Origin: Abelmoschus esculentus
Taxonomy: Eukaryota; Streptophyta; Magnoliopsida; Malvales; Malvaceae
Assembly (NCBI GenBank): GCA_035048815.1
Contig: JAUCBN010000037.1
Span: 11,622,001 to 11,686,000, forward strand
DNA: 64,000 nucleotides
Direction of reading: 5' to 3'
A program made the translations under genes and the position numbers. Numbering within the stretch: position 1 is the first letter of the stretch; every line of letters begins with the position of its first letter. This document shows positions 1 through 9,767 of this stretch, piece after piece. The notes beneath the pieces were generated by a model. The model did not search any database and had not been told where the DNA came from. It saw nothing but the letters and a program-made list of their open reading frames with translations.

Positions 1-1010
1 GAGAAACGGACAGCGCCATTGGACTCAGGACGTCGAAAAACATAAAATGGGACCGGGTCAGAAAAAGCCAACTGCTGACGTCAGCATTGGTCAACGCTGA
101 CGTCAACAGTGACGTCATCAGGTCAATGCTGACGTCAGCAGATGACGTCAGCCGGGTCGGGTCATGGGTCGGTTTGGGTTGGGTCGGGTCAGGTTCGGGT
201 CGGGTCGGGTCGGGTCAGGTTCGGGTCGGACTTGGGTTTGGACCGGGCGGCTCAGGTTGACTTGGGGTTGGACCGGACCTGTTCTTGGATTTTCCGGGAA
301 AATCTGGAAATTCTAGAAATCCCAAAAAAGTCTGGTTCGATCCAGATTCAAATTCCCCCTTGATTCAAATTAAAAACACGATTAAAACACTTCTTTAACA
401 TCCAGATTCGAATCAAACAAACACCAAAAACAACAACACCCAAACCAGAATCGATTAAAACCAAGACCGAACCATTCTTGCTTTCAAAAACAAAAACCCA
501 AGCCACCACACACTAGAAATAAGACCGATTATCAAAACCAGATTCACTAACGAAACCAATAGATTGAATCGAAAAACAAAACAATTAAAGATTGAAAACT
601 TACCAACAAAGCAAAATGGTAAACACTAAACCCACAGATTCGAAAAAAGAAAAGAAAGAAACTCGGTTGATTCAAGGTCCAAGAATAAAACTCGGTTGAA
701 AAAGAAATAATAATTTTAATAAGGATCGATTAAATTAAGGAATATATATCAGATATTATGGGAAAGAAAAACAAAATTAAATCCTTGAAATAAAACTGAA
801 TCGGGAAGAAGAAGGAAAGAAAAGCTGTAAGAAAGAAAAGGTGAAAATACCCATCAGGACCTTACTAAAAAAAGACTTCACACTCAGACCTTTAAATTTT
901 CGAAAAAATTACAAATGGGTCACCGAAATTAAGATCAGGAATTCCCAAATTCTAGGGCACAAAATTAGGGATTTTGACTTAATTTGGGAATTAAAATTCA
1001 GGGTGCGACA
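1..1010 (-). repeat. Left (3') LTR of the Tekay-type element, cut by window start
   Basis: Positions 1-300 match 7110-7445 closely, in the same order, which defines the LTR pair. The inner end is at 1010, where the plus strand ends ...gtgcgaca, giving the CA terminus just before a pyrimidine run (polypurine tract on the sense strand). The stretch 340-1010 has no partner on the right because the right LTR is truncated. It contains a GGGTCGGGT/GGTTCGGGT-rich block at 155-260. Confidence 0.85.
76..150. promoter_or_regulatory. Cluster of five TGACGTCA palindromes in LTR
   Basis: Perfect TGACGTCA octamers lie at 76-83, 98-105, 110-117, 130-137 and 143-150, separated by 4 to 14 bases. TGACGTCA is the core bound by plant bZIP factors (TGA/as-1 type and C-box). 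The matching LTR at 7184-7270 keeps the cluster. A role as an LTR enhancer is inference from motif density. Confidence 0.55.
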
Positions 1011-1333
1011 ACTCTTCCCCCCTTACAGAAATTTCGTCCTCGAAATTTACCTGGATTAAAGAGATGCGGATACTGTGCTTTGATAACTGACTTGGGCTCC
1101 CACGTAGCCTCATCATAACCTCGATTACGCCAGAGTACTTTAACCATTTTAAAGTTTTTCCTCCGAAGGACTTTCTGGTCCTGAGCAATAATCTCAATAG
1201 GTTCCTCCTCATAACACAGATCTGGACGGATCTCAAATTCCTCAATAGGTAGAACATGAGACGGATCAGCTTGATAGCGTCTTAGTACAGAAACATAGAA
1301 GACATCATGGATACGCTTGAGTTCTGGTGGTAA
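998..1333 (-). pseudogene. Chromodomain-like C-terminus of gypsy pol
   Basis: This is the last part of pol, in the same frame as integrase but cut off from it by an in-frame TAG at 1334-1336. It begins with the conserved segment LPPELKRIHDVFYVSVLRRY, then a linker with LPIEEFEIRPDL, then a chromodomain-like block with VKVLWRNRGYDEATWE and a following Tyr-Pro-His-Leu-Phe. Chromodomains of chromoviruses are thought to steer integration to heterochromatin marks. The frame reaches across the polypurine tract and stops in the LTR. Confidence 0.8.
1011..1026 (-). other. Polypurine tract of the Tekay-type element
   Basis: The minus strand reads AAGGGGGGAAGAGT directly before the LTR start TGTCGCACCC. 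This is the expected plus-strand priming site next to the 3' LTR. The pol reading frame runs through it and ends at a TGA just inside the LTR (998-1000). Confidence 0.8.
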
Positions 1334-2731
1334 CTAAAGCTGGTAAGCTACAGGCCCAACTCGCCTGAGAATACGGTAGGGTCCAATATAGCGGGGACTG
1401 AGTTTACCCTTACGGACAAAACAGAGTACTTTCCTCCACGGAGATACTTTCAGGAAAACCTCATCACCAACCTCAAACTCGAGATCCTTACGCCTCAAAT
1501 CAGCGTAAGATTTTTGTCTATCAAAAGCGGCTTTAAGCCGATCCCGAATCAACCTGACAGTCTCCTCAGCCTCATGTACAAGATCTGGGCCCAACAAACG
1601 GTGTTCATTAAGCTCAGTCCAACCAATAGGGGTGCGACACTTACGCCCGTACAGAGCCTCATAAGGTGCCATCTTAATACTGGCCTGATAACTATTATTG
1701 TATGCGAACTCTGCCAAAGGTAAGAAATCCTCCCAACTACCTCTCAACATATCCTCAAGGATCTGAATCACCCGCTCAGACTGACCATCTGTCTGAGGGT
1801 GATAAGTAGTACTGAAGTTCAATCGAGTACCCAGAGCAGAATGCAGAGAACCCCAGAACTTAGATGTGAACCTCAGATCCCGGTCAGAAATAATAGACAG
1901 AGGCACTCCATGTAATCGAACAATCTCAGAGATGTACAACCGAGCCAACTTACTCAGAGGGTAAGTAGTCTTAACCGGGATGAAGTGTGCAGATTTAGTC
2001 AACCGATCAACGATGACCCATACAGAATCCTTCTTTGACGAAGTCAAAGGCAAACCACTGACAAAATCCATTGTTACACGCTCCCATTTCCACTGAGGAA
2101 TCTCAATATGCTGCAAAAGCCCAGACGGACGCTGATGTTCTGCTTTGACTTTCTGGCAAGTCAAGCACTTAGATACAAAACTGATCACGTCTCGCTTAAG
2201 AACCTTCCACCAGTATTTTTCCCGAAGATTCTTGTACATCTTATCACCACCAGGATGCATCGAACATGGACTATCATGGGCTTCCCGAAGGATAACTTGT
2301 TTCAGATCAAAGTTCTTTGGAACACAGTATCGACCCCGGAAACATAAAACTCCATCCTGATCGATGGAAAAGTCTTGAGAAGTTCCCTCGTTGACCTCTG
2401 CAATACGATGGGCCAAGAAAGGGTCATTGGGCTGCTCAGTCCGAATATCAGATATCAGGGTAGGAACCACACGGAGTTCAGCCAACAGACTACCATCCTC
2501 AAATAAACTCAGTCGAGCAAACAGAGCTCTCAAATCAGAAATGGCGTTGCGACTCAGAGCATCTGCAACGACATTAGCTTTACTAGGATGGTAATCGATC
2601 TCACAGTCATAATCCTTCAGAAGCTCCAACCATCGTCGCTGTCTCAGATTGAGCTCCTTCTGAGTGAGAAGGTATTTCAGACTCTTATGATCTGTGAAGA
2701 TGTAACACTTCTCTCCATAGAGATAGTGTCT
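1334..2731 (-). pseudogene. RNase H C-terminus and integrase of gypsy pol
   Basis: An open frame from the stop at 2732-2734 to the stop at 1334-1336. It starts with the end of RNase H (FTDHKSLKYL, then ADALSR). The integrase zinc motif follows, with the H residues in HPGGDKMY and the CLTCQ pair. The catalytic triad is visible: Asp in WVIVDRLTKSAHF, Asp in IISDRDLRFTSKFW and Glu in TDGQSERVIQ. It ends with the GPYRILRRVGPVAYQL segment typical of the integrase C-terminus. The integrase residues look intact. Only the flanking TAG codons disrupt it. Confidence 0.9.
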
Positions 2732-4345
2732 CTAGATTTTCAAAGCAAAGATCACCGCTGCTAACTCCAGATCGTGGGTCGGATAGTTACATTCATGCGG
2801 CTTCAACTGACAAGAAGCATAAGCCACTACCTTCCCGTCTTGTATCAGAACACAACCCAAACCGGTGTACGAGGCATCACTATAAACTGTATAAGGTTTC
2901 CCTGACTCTGGCTGTATTAGAACTGGTGCTTGTGTCAAAACTGATTTGAGTTTCTCAAAACTCTCCTGTTGGGTCTCATACCAGATAAACGGGACATCTT
3001 TCCTTAGAAGTTTGGTCAATGGAGCAGCAATAGAAGAAAAACCCTCCACAAACCTCCGATAATAACCAGCTAAACCCAGAAAGCTTCGAATCTCCGCTAC
3101 ATTCTTAGGCTGTTTCCATTCCATAATAGCCTCAATTTTCTTCGGGTCAACCTGGATACCCTTAGCTGAAACCACGTGCCCCAGAAAAACAACCTTAGAT
3201 AGCCAGAACTCACATTTGCTGAACTTAGCATACAACTGTTTCTCTCTCAGAGTTTGCAGCACAATACGGAGATGTCGCTCATACTCAGCCTCAGACTTAG
3301 AATAGACCAGGATATCGTCAATAAAAACCATAATAAACTGATCTAGATAGGGTCGAAACACCCTGTTCATCATGTCCATAAATGCAGCAGGGGCATTAGT
3401 AAGACCGAAGGGCATTACCAGAAACTCGTAGTGACCATAACGAGTCCGGAAGGCTGTTTTGAAAACATCAGAATCCTTAACCTTGAGCTGGTAGTAACCA
3501 GATCTCAGGTCTATCTTAGAAAACACAGAGGCTCCTCGGAATTGATCAAACAGGTCATCAATGCGGGGCAGAGGGTACTTGTTCTTAATCGTTAACTTGT
3601 TCAACTTCCGGTAGTCGATACAGAGACGAAGTGACCCGTCTTTCTTTTTAACAAACAGAACCGGAGCTCCCCACGAAGAAACACTGGGTCGAATGAAACC
3701 TCGATCCAGAAGTTCCTGTAGCTGAACTTTAAGCTCTTTAAGCTCCTTTAGAGCCATCCGATACGGTGCCATAGACACTGGAGTAGTCCCCGGAAGTAAC
3801 TCAATACCAAACTCCACTTCCTCCCGCTTAGGGGGTACACCCGGTAATTCTTCTGGAAAAACATCCAGAAACTCGCATACAACTCGGATCTTATCCATCC
3901 CAGAATCAGATTGCCTTGGGTCAAGAATGTAGGCAAGATAGGCCACAGATCCTTTCCTGATCATCTTCTCGGCTTTCAGAGCAGAGACAAGATTAGACAG
4001 AAATCCTCTACGCTCTCCGACAAGGGTTACTTCACGGTCATCGAAAGTCCTCAGAGTTGCCCTCTTACGCTCACAGTCTAGAGTGACTCGGTGAGCAGAC
4101 AACCAATCCATTCCCAGAATCAGATCAAACTCCCCTAACGGTAGCTCCATCAAATTAACCGGAAAGATTTCCCCATGAACCTCAAGAGGACAATTCTTAT
4201 AAACTTTGGTAACCTCCACAGGGTTACCTACAGGAGTATAAACAAAAATAGAACTACCCACATCCTCTACTGGAATTTCCAAATAGCCCGATACAGAACT
4301 AGAGACATAGGAGTGAGTAGACCCATTAACAAGCAGTGCAAACAA
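2732..4345 (-). pseudogene. Protease, reverse transcriptase and RNase H of gypsy pol
   Basis: Starts with an aspartic protease where the usual D-S/T-G triad reads VNGSTHSYVS, so the catalytic Asp is Asn. MDWLSAH follows. Reverse transcriptase has RMALKELKELK, SLRLCIDYRKLNKLT, FRTRYGHYEFLVMPFGLTNA and the catalytic box VFIDDILVYS. RNase H begins at YTVYSDASYTGLGCVL and is cut by TAG at 2732-2734, where related proteins have Trp (ALKI-stop-RHYLYG). The frame is shared with the integrase segment downstream, so the whole of pol was one polyprotein. Confidence 0.92.
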
Positions 4346-5712
4346 AGAAATAGCATGAACAGAAAAGTACTAGCTATAACATCTGGCTCATCTCGGTCCT
4401 CATGCCTCCTCGTAGCATAAACCAAGCCGGGTTGGGATCCCCCTGATCTGGCAACTCCTCTAAACTGACTAGGTCTGCCTCTACTAGCAGTACCGGATGA
4501 AGCAAGTCTACCCTGACCTCTTCCCCCAGATGGGGCATGAACTGATGCCTGAGATTGCCCCGGAGTATAACCAGACTGTGGAGACACTAGACAGTCTCTA
4601 AGACGATGATCAAACGAACCACATCGAAAACAAGCCCCGCTCCTCATCCGACACTCTCCAGAATGCCATTTCTTACAAAAGGAACACTGAGGTAAGGCTT
4701 GAGTACTAGTGGATCCAGCTCCACTAGCAGCAGGAACAACAGAAGCAACTGGTCTAGATCGTGTAGAACTATGTGGCTCAAACCCATCACGGCCTCTCTT
4801 CCGGGACTGAAAACCCTGACTATGCTGTGCATGTGCTGCGGCCTGACGTCTACCTCTATCCTGACCCTGAGATTCCAGCTGAGCTCTCAAACTCTCATTA
4901 CGTTCGGCTATCCTGGCATGCCGAGTGATCATCTTATATTCTGTGTCGTGGTGGGTGGCTACAGCAATCTTCAATGGTTCTCGGAGTCCCTTTAGAAAGT
5001 GATCACACTTTTGTTTCTTAGTAGTCACAATACCAGGGGCATACTGCAGCAGACGAAGGAACTCAATCTTATAATCATTCATCGACAAATCATTTTGTTG
5101 CAGATTTAGAAAATCCTCACGGCACTTAGCTAAATACTCCGGACCCACATACCGATCCTCAAATGCCTGCCTGAAAAACTCCCAGTCGATATTATCCGAA
5201 GCAGTCACTCTTTCCTCTGCCTCCCACTAGTTCAGGGCCTCTCCCTGAAACAATGAAACAGCTGCCCTCAGTTTCCTATCAAAGGGGTAATCCATCTCCA
5301 GATACAAACGCTGAAGCTTCTTCAGCCAGTACTCAACATCGGCTGGGTCTGTACCGATCTTACCATCGAACATGGTCATCCCAGCAGCCAGAAACTTGGT
5401 AGATATGGGTCTCCTAGCACCCTCATTCTGTGTCAAGTATCTGAGGAGCTCTCTCTGCATGGTCACGGAGTCCAAACCAACTGTTTCACTATCCCCAGAA
5501 ACAAACGGTCCCTCACTCTGAACCGGCTGATCAACCTCAGCTTGCTGAGCCTCGGTCTGTAACTCGGGCTGATCTTCCCCTCCTATATCTTGTGCCAAAC
5601 TCTGATCCTGTGGCGGTTCCATAAGAGGCGGGACATCACTAGAAGATCCAGCAGAACGACCTCGGCCACGACCTCTACCGGTCGCTAAACGTGTACTTCG
5701 ACGCGGTGGCAT
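4267..5712 (-). pseudogene. Gag of the Tekay-type gypsy element
   Basis: The start is placed at the ATG at 5712 (MPPRRSTRLATGRGRGRGRS), because upstream in-frame residues are unlike gag. An Arg/Gly-rich N-terminus is followed by the retrotransposon gag domain (VEYWLKKLQRLYLEM, then FRQAFEDRYVG and FLNLQQNDLSMNDY) and one CCHC knuckle, CFRCGSFDHRLRDC. An in-frame TAG at 5227-5229 breaks it. Near 4370 the frame slips: the residues after DVIASTF no longer match the family, while the other frame continues into protease. Gag and pol were therefore probably one ORF, now separated by one small indel. Confidence 0.88.
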
Positions 5713-5897
5713 AGTAAAATATCTACAGAAGGACAAACAGAATCCTACATTAGAATCGGTACTTGGAGAATTATTCAAAATATTTCAGAAAATTCAAAAT
5801 ACGAGTCAAAATAAAATTCCGGATTTACAGATAAAATCATCAAAAATTAATTTCAAATCAAAGATCATTTTGGACCTCACAGTCCGAGGGTTGAACC

Positions 5898-5911
5898 TGG
5901 CTCTGATACCA
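5898..5911 (-). other. Primer-binding site, tRNA-Met type
   Basis: The minus strand reads TGGTATCAGAGCCA, the standard plant initiator tRNA-Met primer site. It lies five bases inside the right LTR edge at 5917 and fixes the element's direction. Confidence 0.9.
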
Positions 5912-5916
5912 TTAAA

Positions 5917-7466
5917 TGTAACCCCTAAAATTAACCTAATTTCTTAGATTACAAGTCAGGGTTTACGTTATTAAATCTTGATTCACAAGTTAGGGTTTTA
6001 TAAATAAAATAATAATATTTAGATAAATTATTAAATAATTAATTAATAATTTAAAATACTGAAAATAAAATTTAACAATTAAAATATCAAGTTCAACCCC
6101 ATATTAATAAACAGTCCAAAACCAAATATTTAATAACAATTCAGAAAAATCCGAGAAAAAGTCCCAAGTCCTTATTACAAAAATATAATCCAATAAAAGT
6201 TTATAATCCGGTAATAAAATTTGTAAAAACATACGAAATTATTAAACTGACTCAGGATCCTCCAAATACCGTACGTGGACTAGATCTGAGATCTGAAACA
6301 AGAAACTGAAAGGGTGTAAGCTAGGGAGCCTAGTGTGTCTCTAATGTACAGATAACAGGATTTCAGAACAGTGTATGCAGATGTTATGAAGTACGCATGA
6401 TATGCACCCCAACTCCGAACACCATCAGAAGAGTAGGTTCCCCCCTGAACCACTCTAACTCTATCACACCAACAGAAGTGGAACTCGACCCGTAGGTGGA
6501 GCCACTGAACAGAAGTGGTATAATACAAAACCACTGAACAAAAGTGAATCAATCACTAACTTCCTCCATACAGAAATATTCTACCAGATGCAATGTTAAG
6601 TGCAGATATAAGATCAGAATGCATGCCTAATAATCTAACAGGAGGCATACATGACAATTTCAGAATCAAAGATATGATGTCAGGATGATGCATGATCATA
6701 TGGAATTTTATCAGAAATTTATACTCATGGAATAACAGAAGTAATGGAATTAACAGAAGAGAACACACTTGTACCAGAAGACTTAACGTCGATACTGACG
6801 TCTACTGGACTCGGCTCTACCACTGGAATGAGCAGGAGTAGAACCTACGAAAAACAATTAACATTAGACACCCTACTATGCCACTATACCGAAGAATGCA
6901 CTAAAAAGAAATAAACCGATACTCACGTGCAGGTCCCGAATGCTGATGAATGGGTGGTCGTTCAGAAGGAGGAGAAGGTAGGTGCTCGGGGTCGGAATCC
7001 ACGTCACCTGAAGCCAACAGAAATGATTTTAGAAACCACTAAGGATAACTTCCAGATAAGGCATTCGAACATAAAAGCCCTAAAAACGACACTTCGGGTT
7101 CGAATTTCGAGAAACGGACAACGCCATTAGACTCAGGACGTCCAAAAACATAAATTCGGATTGGGTCGGAAAAAGCCAACTGTTGACGTCAGCATTGGTC
7201 AATGCTGACGTCAGTAGTGACGTCATCAGGTCAATGCTGACGTCAGCAGTGATGTCAGCAGATGACGTCAGCCAGGTCGGGTCATGAGTCGGTTCGGTTC
7301 GGTTCGGGTCAGGTTCGGGTCAGATTAGGTTCGGGTCGGGTCAGGTTAGGGTCGGGTCGGGTTAGGTTCGGGTCGGACTTGGGTTTGGACCAGGCGGCTC
7401 GGGTTGACTTGGGGCTGGACCGAACCGGTTCCTGGATTTTCCAAGAAAATCTGGGTTTTCCAGATT
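5917..7466 (-). repeat. Right (5') LTR of the Tekay-type element, truncated
   Basis: Begins on the plus strand with tgtaacccct, so it ends GGGGTTACA on the sense strand next to the primer site. Positions 7110-7445 match 1-300 of the window. Similarity stops around 7466, after ctgggttttccagatt. From there the sequence is leader and primer site of family A. The outer part seen at 340-1010 in the left LTR is missing. A block at 6311-6340 (gggtgtaagct...gcctagtgtgtctc) recurs in other gypsy LTRs of this window. Confidence 0.85.
7184..7270. promoter_or_regulatory. Second TGACGTCA cluster, right LTR
   Basis: Perfect TGACGTCA octamers at 7184, 7206, 7218, 7238 and 7263 (start positions) plus a one-mismatch copy TGATGTCA at 7250. 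Order and spacing follow the cluster at 76-150, with one extra degenerate unit. Confidence 0.55.
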
Positions 7467-7531
7467 AAAAGAAAAAGAAAATAAAGAAAACAAAGTTTAG
7501 TTGTCAATCCCTGGCAACGGCGCCAAAAACT
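7467..7531 (-). repeat. Leader and primer-site remnant of a second family A element
   Basis: An A-rich leader (7467-7500) and the tRNA-Asp primer site (7508-7525, sense TGGCGCCGTTGCCAGGG) lie on the outer side of LTR A1. They match 14378-14438, the true leader of the element to the right. A normal element has no internal sequence outside its LTR, so this is what is left of another family A copy sharing LTR A1, for example from unequal recombination. Confidence 0.75.
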
Positions 7532-8857
7532 TGTCGTGTGTCAAAAGTGCGCGTTTAGTGCAAGTGGACACATCGCAAGTAATAAGTGATAAGTATTTAT
7601 CGGATTATCGTCTCTACAGGGATTGGTATACTCAATATGTCTTCTTCGTCTTCTTGTTCTTTAGAAACAAATAAAATAAAACACAAGTAGTTTTGGGTTG
7701 GATAAACTGAAATAAAACAACTAAATAAAATAAAGAGATTTGATAAATAGAGAGAGAGGTCAGGATTCAGTTGCGTTGTATTGTGGATTTGATTGACTTG
7801 TCTCTTCCCAATGCAATTGTATATCACTGCCTTGGCAGCACTGCAGATTACTGCCTTGGCAGCGACGATACTGTCCGCCGTGGCAATCCCTTGCTCATGG
7901 GTGGACTTTACCAAAGTTCGGCAAAGTGTCCTTGAATGACTCCGCTTATCCCTAAGTCGAAGTACTGTTGATGACTAGCCCTTGATGATACCTCTCGGCT
8001 TGAATCAATTATACTCACCAACCAATCTCACACTTCTTTTAGCCGCTGAAACTCTTAACCTATCCCTAGGCCGAGTTAGTATTTCGCGATTGAAACACCG
8101 TACTTACCCCTTTCGTGAATCTAACTCTCCCGAGTCTAGATAAATGGATTACTCACAAACTTCTCTCCCGAGCTTGAATGCAAGAACAAAGAATAACAAA
8201 GGATAAGCAAACCTTGATAGTTTTATTGCATTGAAACAAAGACAAAGTACAATCTCCTCTCACAAATACTAAACAACCTTCACCAAAACCCTAAGAAAGC
8301 TTAGAACATAGTTTGAGAGAAAGAAGACAAAGAATCTATGAATCGGCTCTCTCTCTAGGTATATCTAATACATTGGACGGCTAGGTCTTATATAGGTTTG
8401 ACCTAGGGCAAACCTTTCCTAAGTAGAATAAAACTTGGAGTAGGGAACAAGTCTTGTACATAATTAAAATATTTCCAAGTTTAATTCAACTAAGAGGCTT
8501 TCCCGCGTGGCCTTGTCTTGGGCTTTTCCTTATGCTAGCCAGCTCTGATCCATATGCTTTATGTCCAGAAACGTCCCTTGGATTTTTCTCTTCCAATCGC
8601 CTACAGTCTTGCTTCCTGGCTCTCAGCTGCTGCCTTGGCATCAGGTCTTGCCTCGGCCATGTTGCTGCCGCGACACTGGTTCTCCTGCACAGATATAAAA
8701 ATATAGTAAAACTTGCCTTTTTCTGTAAATATTATCTCTATGAGCATAGCTTCTAAATATATCACATTAAGTACATGTATTGGTCCGAGTGGGTGTAAAT
8801 TCGGTGATTAATGCCCATAAAAGGTGTAAAAAGTGATTGTGAGTTGAGCACTTATCA
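7532..8857 (-). repeat. LTR A1 (3' LTR of family A element)
   Basis: 1326 bases, plus-strand ends tgtcgtgtgtc... and ...gcacttatca, so the sense strand begins TGATAAGTGCTC and ends ACACGACA. It matches LTR A2 nearly base for base. Small inverted motifs ctgccttggcag occur at about 7829 and 7851. The 25-base core around ggcaaagtgtccttgaatga and the block tctcccgagcttgaatgcaa are shared by all LTRs of this family in the window. Confidence 0.9.
8387..8396 (-). promoter_or_regulatory. TATA box of LTR A1
   Basis: Sense strand CCTATATAAG. The same motif, in the same context, is at 15298-15307 (A2), 41524-41533 (solo LTR) and 63908-63917 (LTR at window end), and as CCTATATAAA at 61962-61971. Conservation across copies supports a Pol II promoter that starts transcription shortly downstream. 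Confidence 0.7.
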
Positions 8858-8895
8858 CACCCCCAAACTCGAACTATTGCTTGTCCTCAAGCAAT
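8858..8895 (-). other. Polypurine tract and adjacent hairpin, family A
   Basis: Directly inside LTR A1 the sense strand has GAGTTTGGGGGTG, the polypurine tract of Athila/Tat elements. Next to it, 8876-8895 is a perfect inverted repeat, ATTGCTTG-TCCT-CAAGCAAT (8-base stem, 4-base loop). Confidence 0.75.
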
Positions 8896-9767
8896 TCAAA
8901 CCATCAATTTGCCGAACTTTACTCTCTCTTGGTCTTATGTTTCCATCTATTCTCCCCACCATAGCTAGGTCTATTCTTTAGTCTTAACCTTTCGGCTACC
9001 CAAGGTTTTACCTAGAAACAAACTATAAGAATTGGTGAGTGTGTGCGTTTTTGTGGACAAGTTTGATTAAAGGCTTTCTTAGATAAACTCTAAGTTCAAG
9101 ACAAGTAGAATTGGGTTAAGTGTTCTCTTCTTTTCTAAACAACCAATTCTTGAGCCAATTTCGGGCACCTTAAGGATTGTGTTTTTCTCTTCACTAATTC
9201 CTTCTTTCTTTTTGATATTCCTTATAACACACTAGAGCCATTTTCGGGCACCTCTAACATGAAGAAGAGTACTTCCTAGAGCCGGTGATAGACACCTCTA
9301 GTTACTTTCCCAAGAATCTAAGTCTTTATCACCTAAGTTCATTAAAAGAATTCCTATAATCCAACAAGTCCTAAAAGTGTTTAAAAATTCATCTTATAGT
9401 AAGCTTCTAAGTTTTCATCCTTAAGTATCCTAAGGTTAAACCTTCTTAACAGGACCTAATCATGGTAAGGAGAAAGATTTCTATAGCCTTAAAGAATAAA
9501 CTAAGGCAATACTGATGATAAGCAGTGCAAAACTATAGGCATTTAATTCAAGTAAGTCGGGGAGCATAAAAAAATTTAAAAATTTCACTTAAGTACTCCC
9601 TTTTCTTGGCATGGCCTCGGCAGTGAATCTGCACCCCCAAACTCAAACCAAGCATTGTCCTCAATGCTTTATATTAGAAGAGAATAGCAAAAAACAAAAA
9701 TTATGAAAGTGATAAGCAGTATATAAAGAAACCAGCAGCAACTAATATTGAATTATATGAAAAAAAA
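8896..9767 (-). other. 3' non-coding tail of family A with a second polypurine/hairpin module
   Basis: No ORF. Three short direct repeats around 'gagcca(a)tttcgggcacctc' lie at about 9153, 9232 and 9277 (the last degenerate). At 9632-9669 the polypurine-plus-hairpin module occurs again: cacccccaaactca, then AAGCATTG-TCCT-CAATGCTT (9650-9669). The stem differs from the one at 8876 but pairs perfectly. The same arrangement is present at 62452-63217. Confidence 0.7.

Larger units (their letters stand above)
1..7466 (-). mobile_element. Ty3/gypsy chromovirus (Tekay/Del type), incomplete
   Basis: Minus-strand LTR retrotransposon. Reading the minus strand from right to left, the order is: LTR (5917-7466), tRNA-Met primer site, gag, protease, reverse transcriptase, RNase H, integrase, chromodomain, polypurine tract, LTR (1-1010). 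Protease-RT-RNase H-integrase order makes it Ty3/gypsy. A C-terminal chromodomain-like segment makes it a chromovirus, and the overall sequence style resembles Tekay/Del. The left LTR runs off the window. The right LTR stops at about 7466, where leader sequence of another element begins, and its outer third is absent. The coding region has three in-frame TAG codons and one frameshift, so it is a dead copy. Confidence 0.9.

Noticed and set aside
142..363. Plus-strand ORF with Gly-Ser-Gly-x-Val repeats, also 7262-7468
   Set aside because: Translation of the GGGTCGGGT repeat block inside LTRs. No family match expected, and the element is on the minus strand.
2108..2594. Plus-strand ORFs over gypsy RNase H/integrase
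   Set aside because: Antisense shadows of the pol gene on the minus strand.
8454..8756. 100-residue plus-strand ORF in LTR A1, also 15365-15690 and 61906-62283
   Set aside because: Recurs only because the LTR is repeated. It lies antisense in the LTR with no domain.
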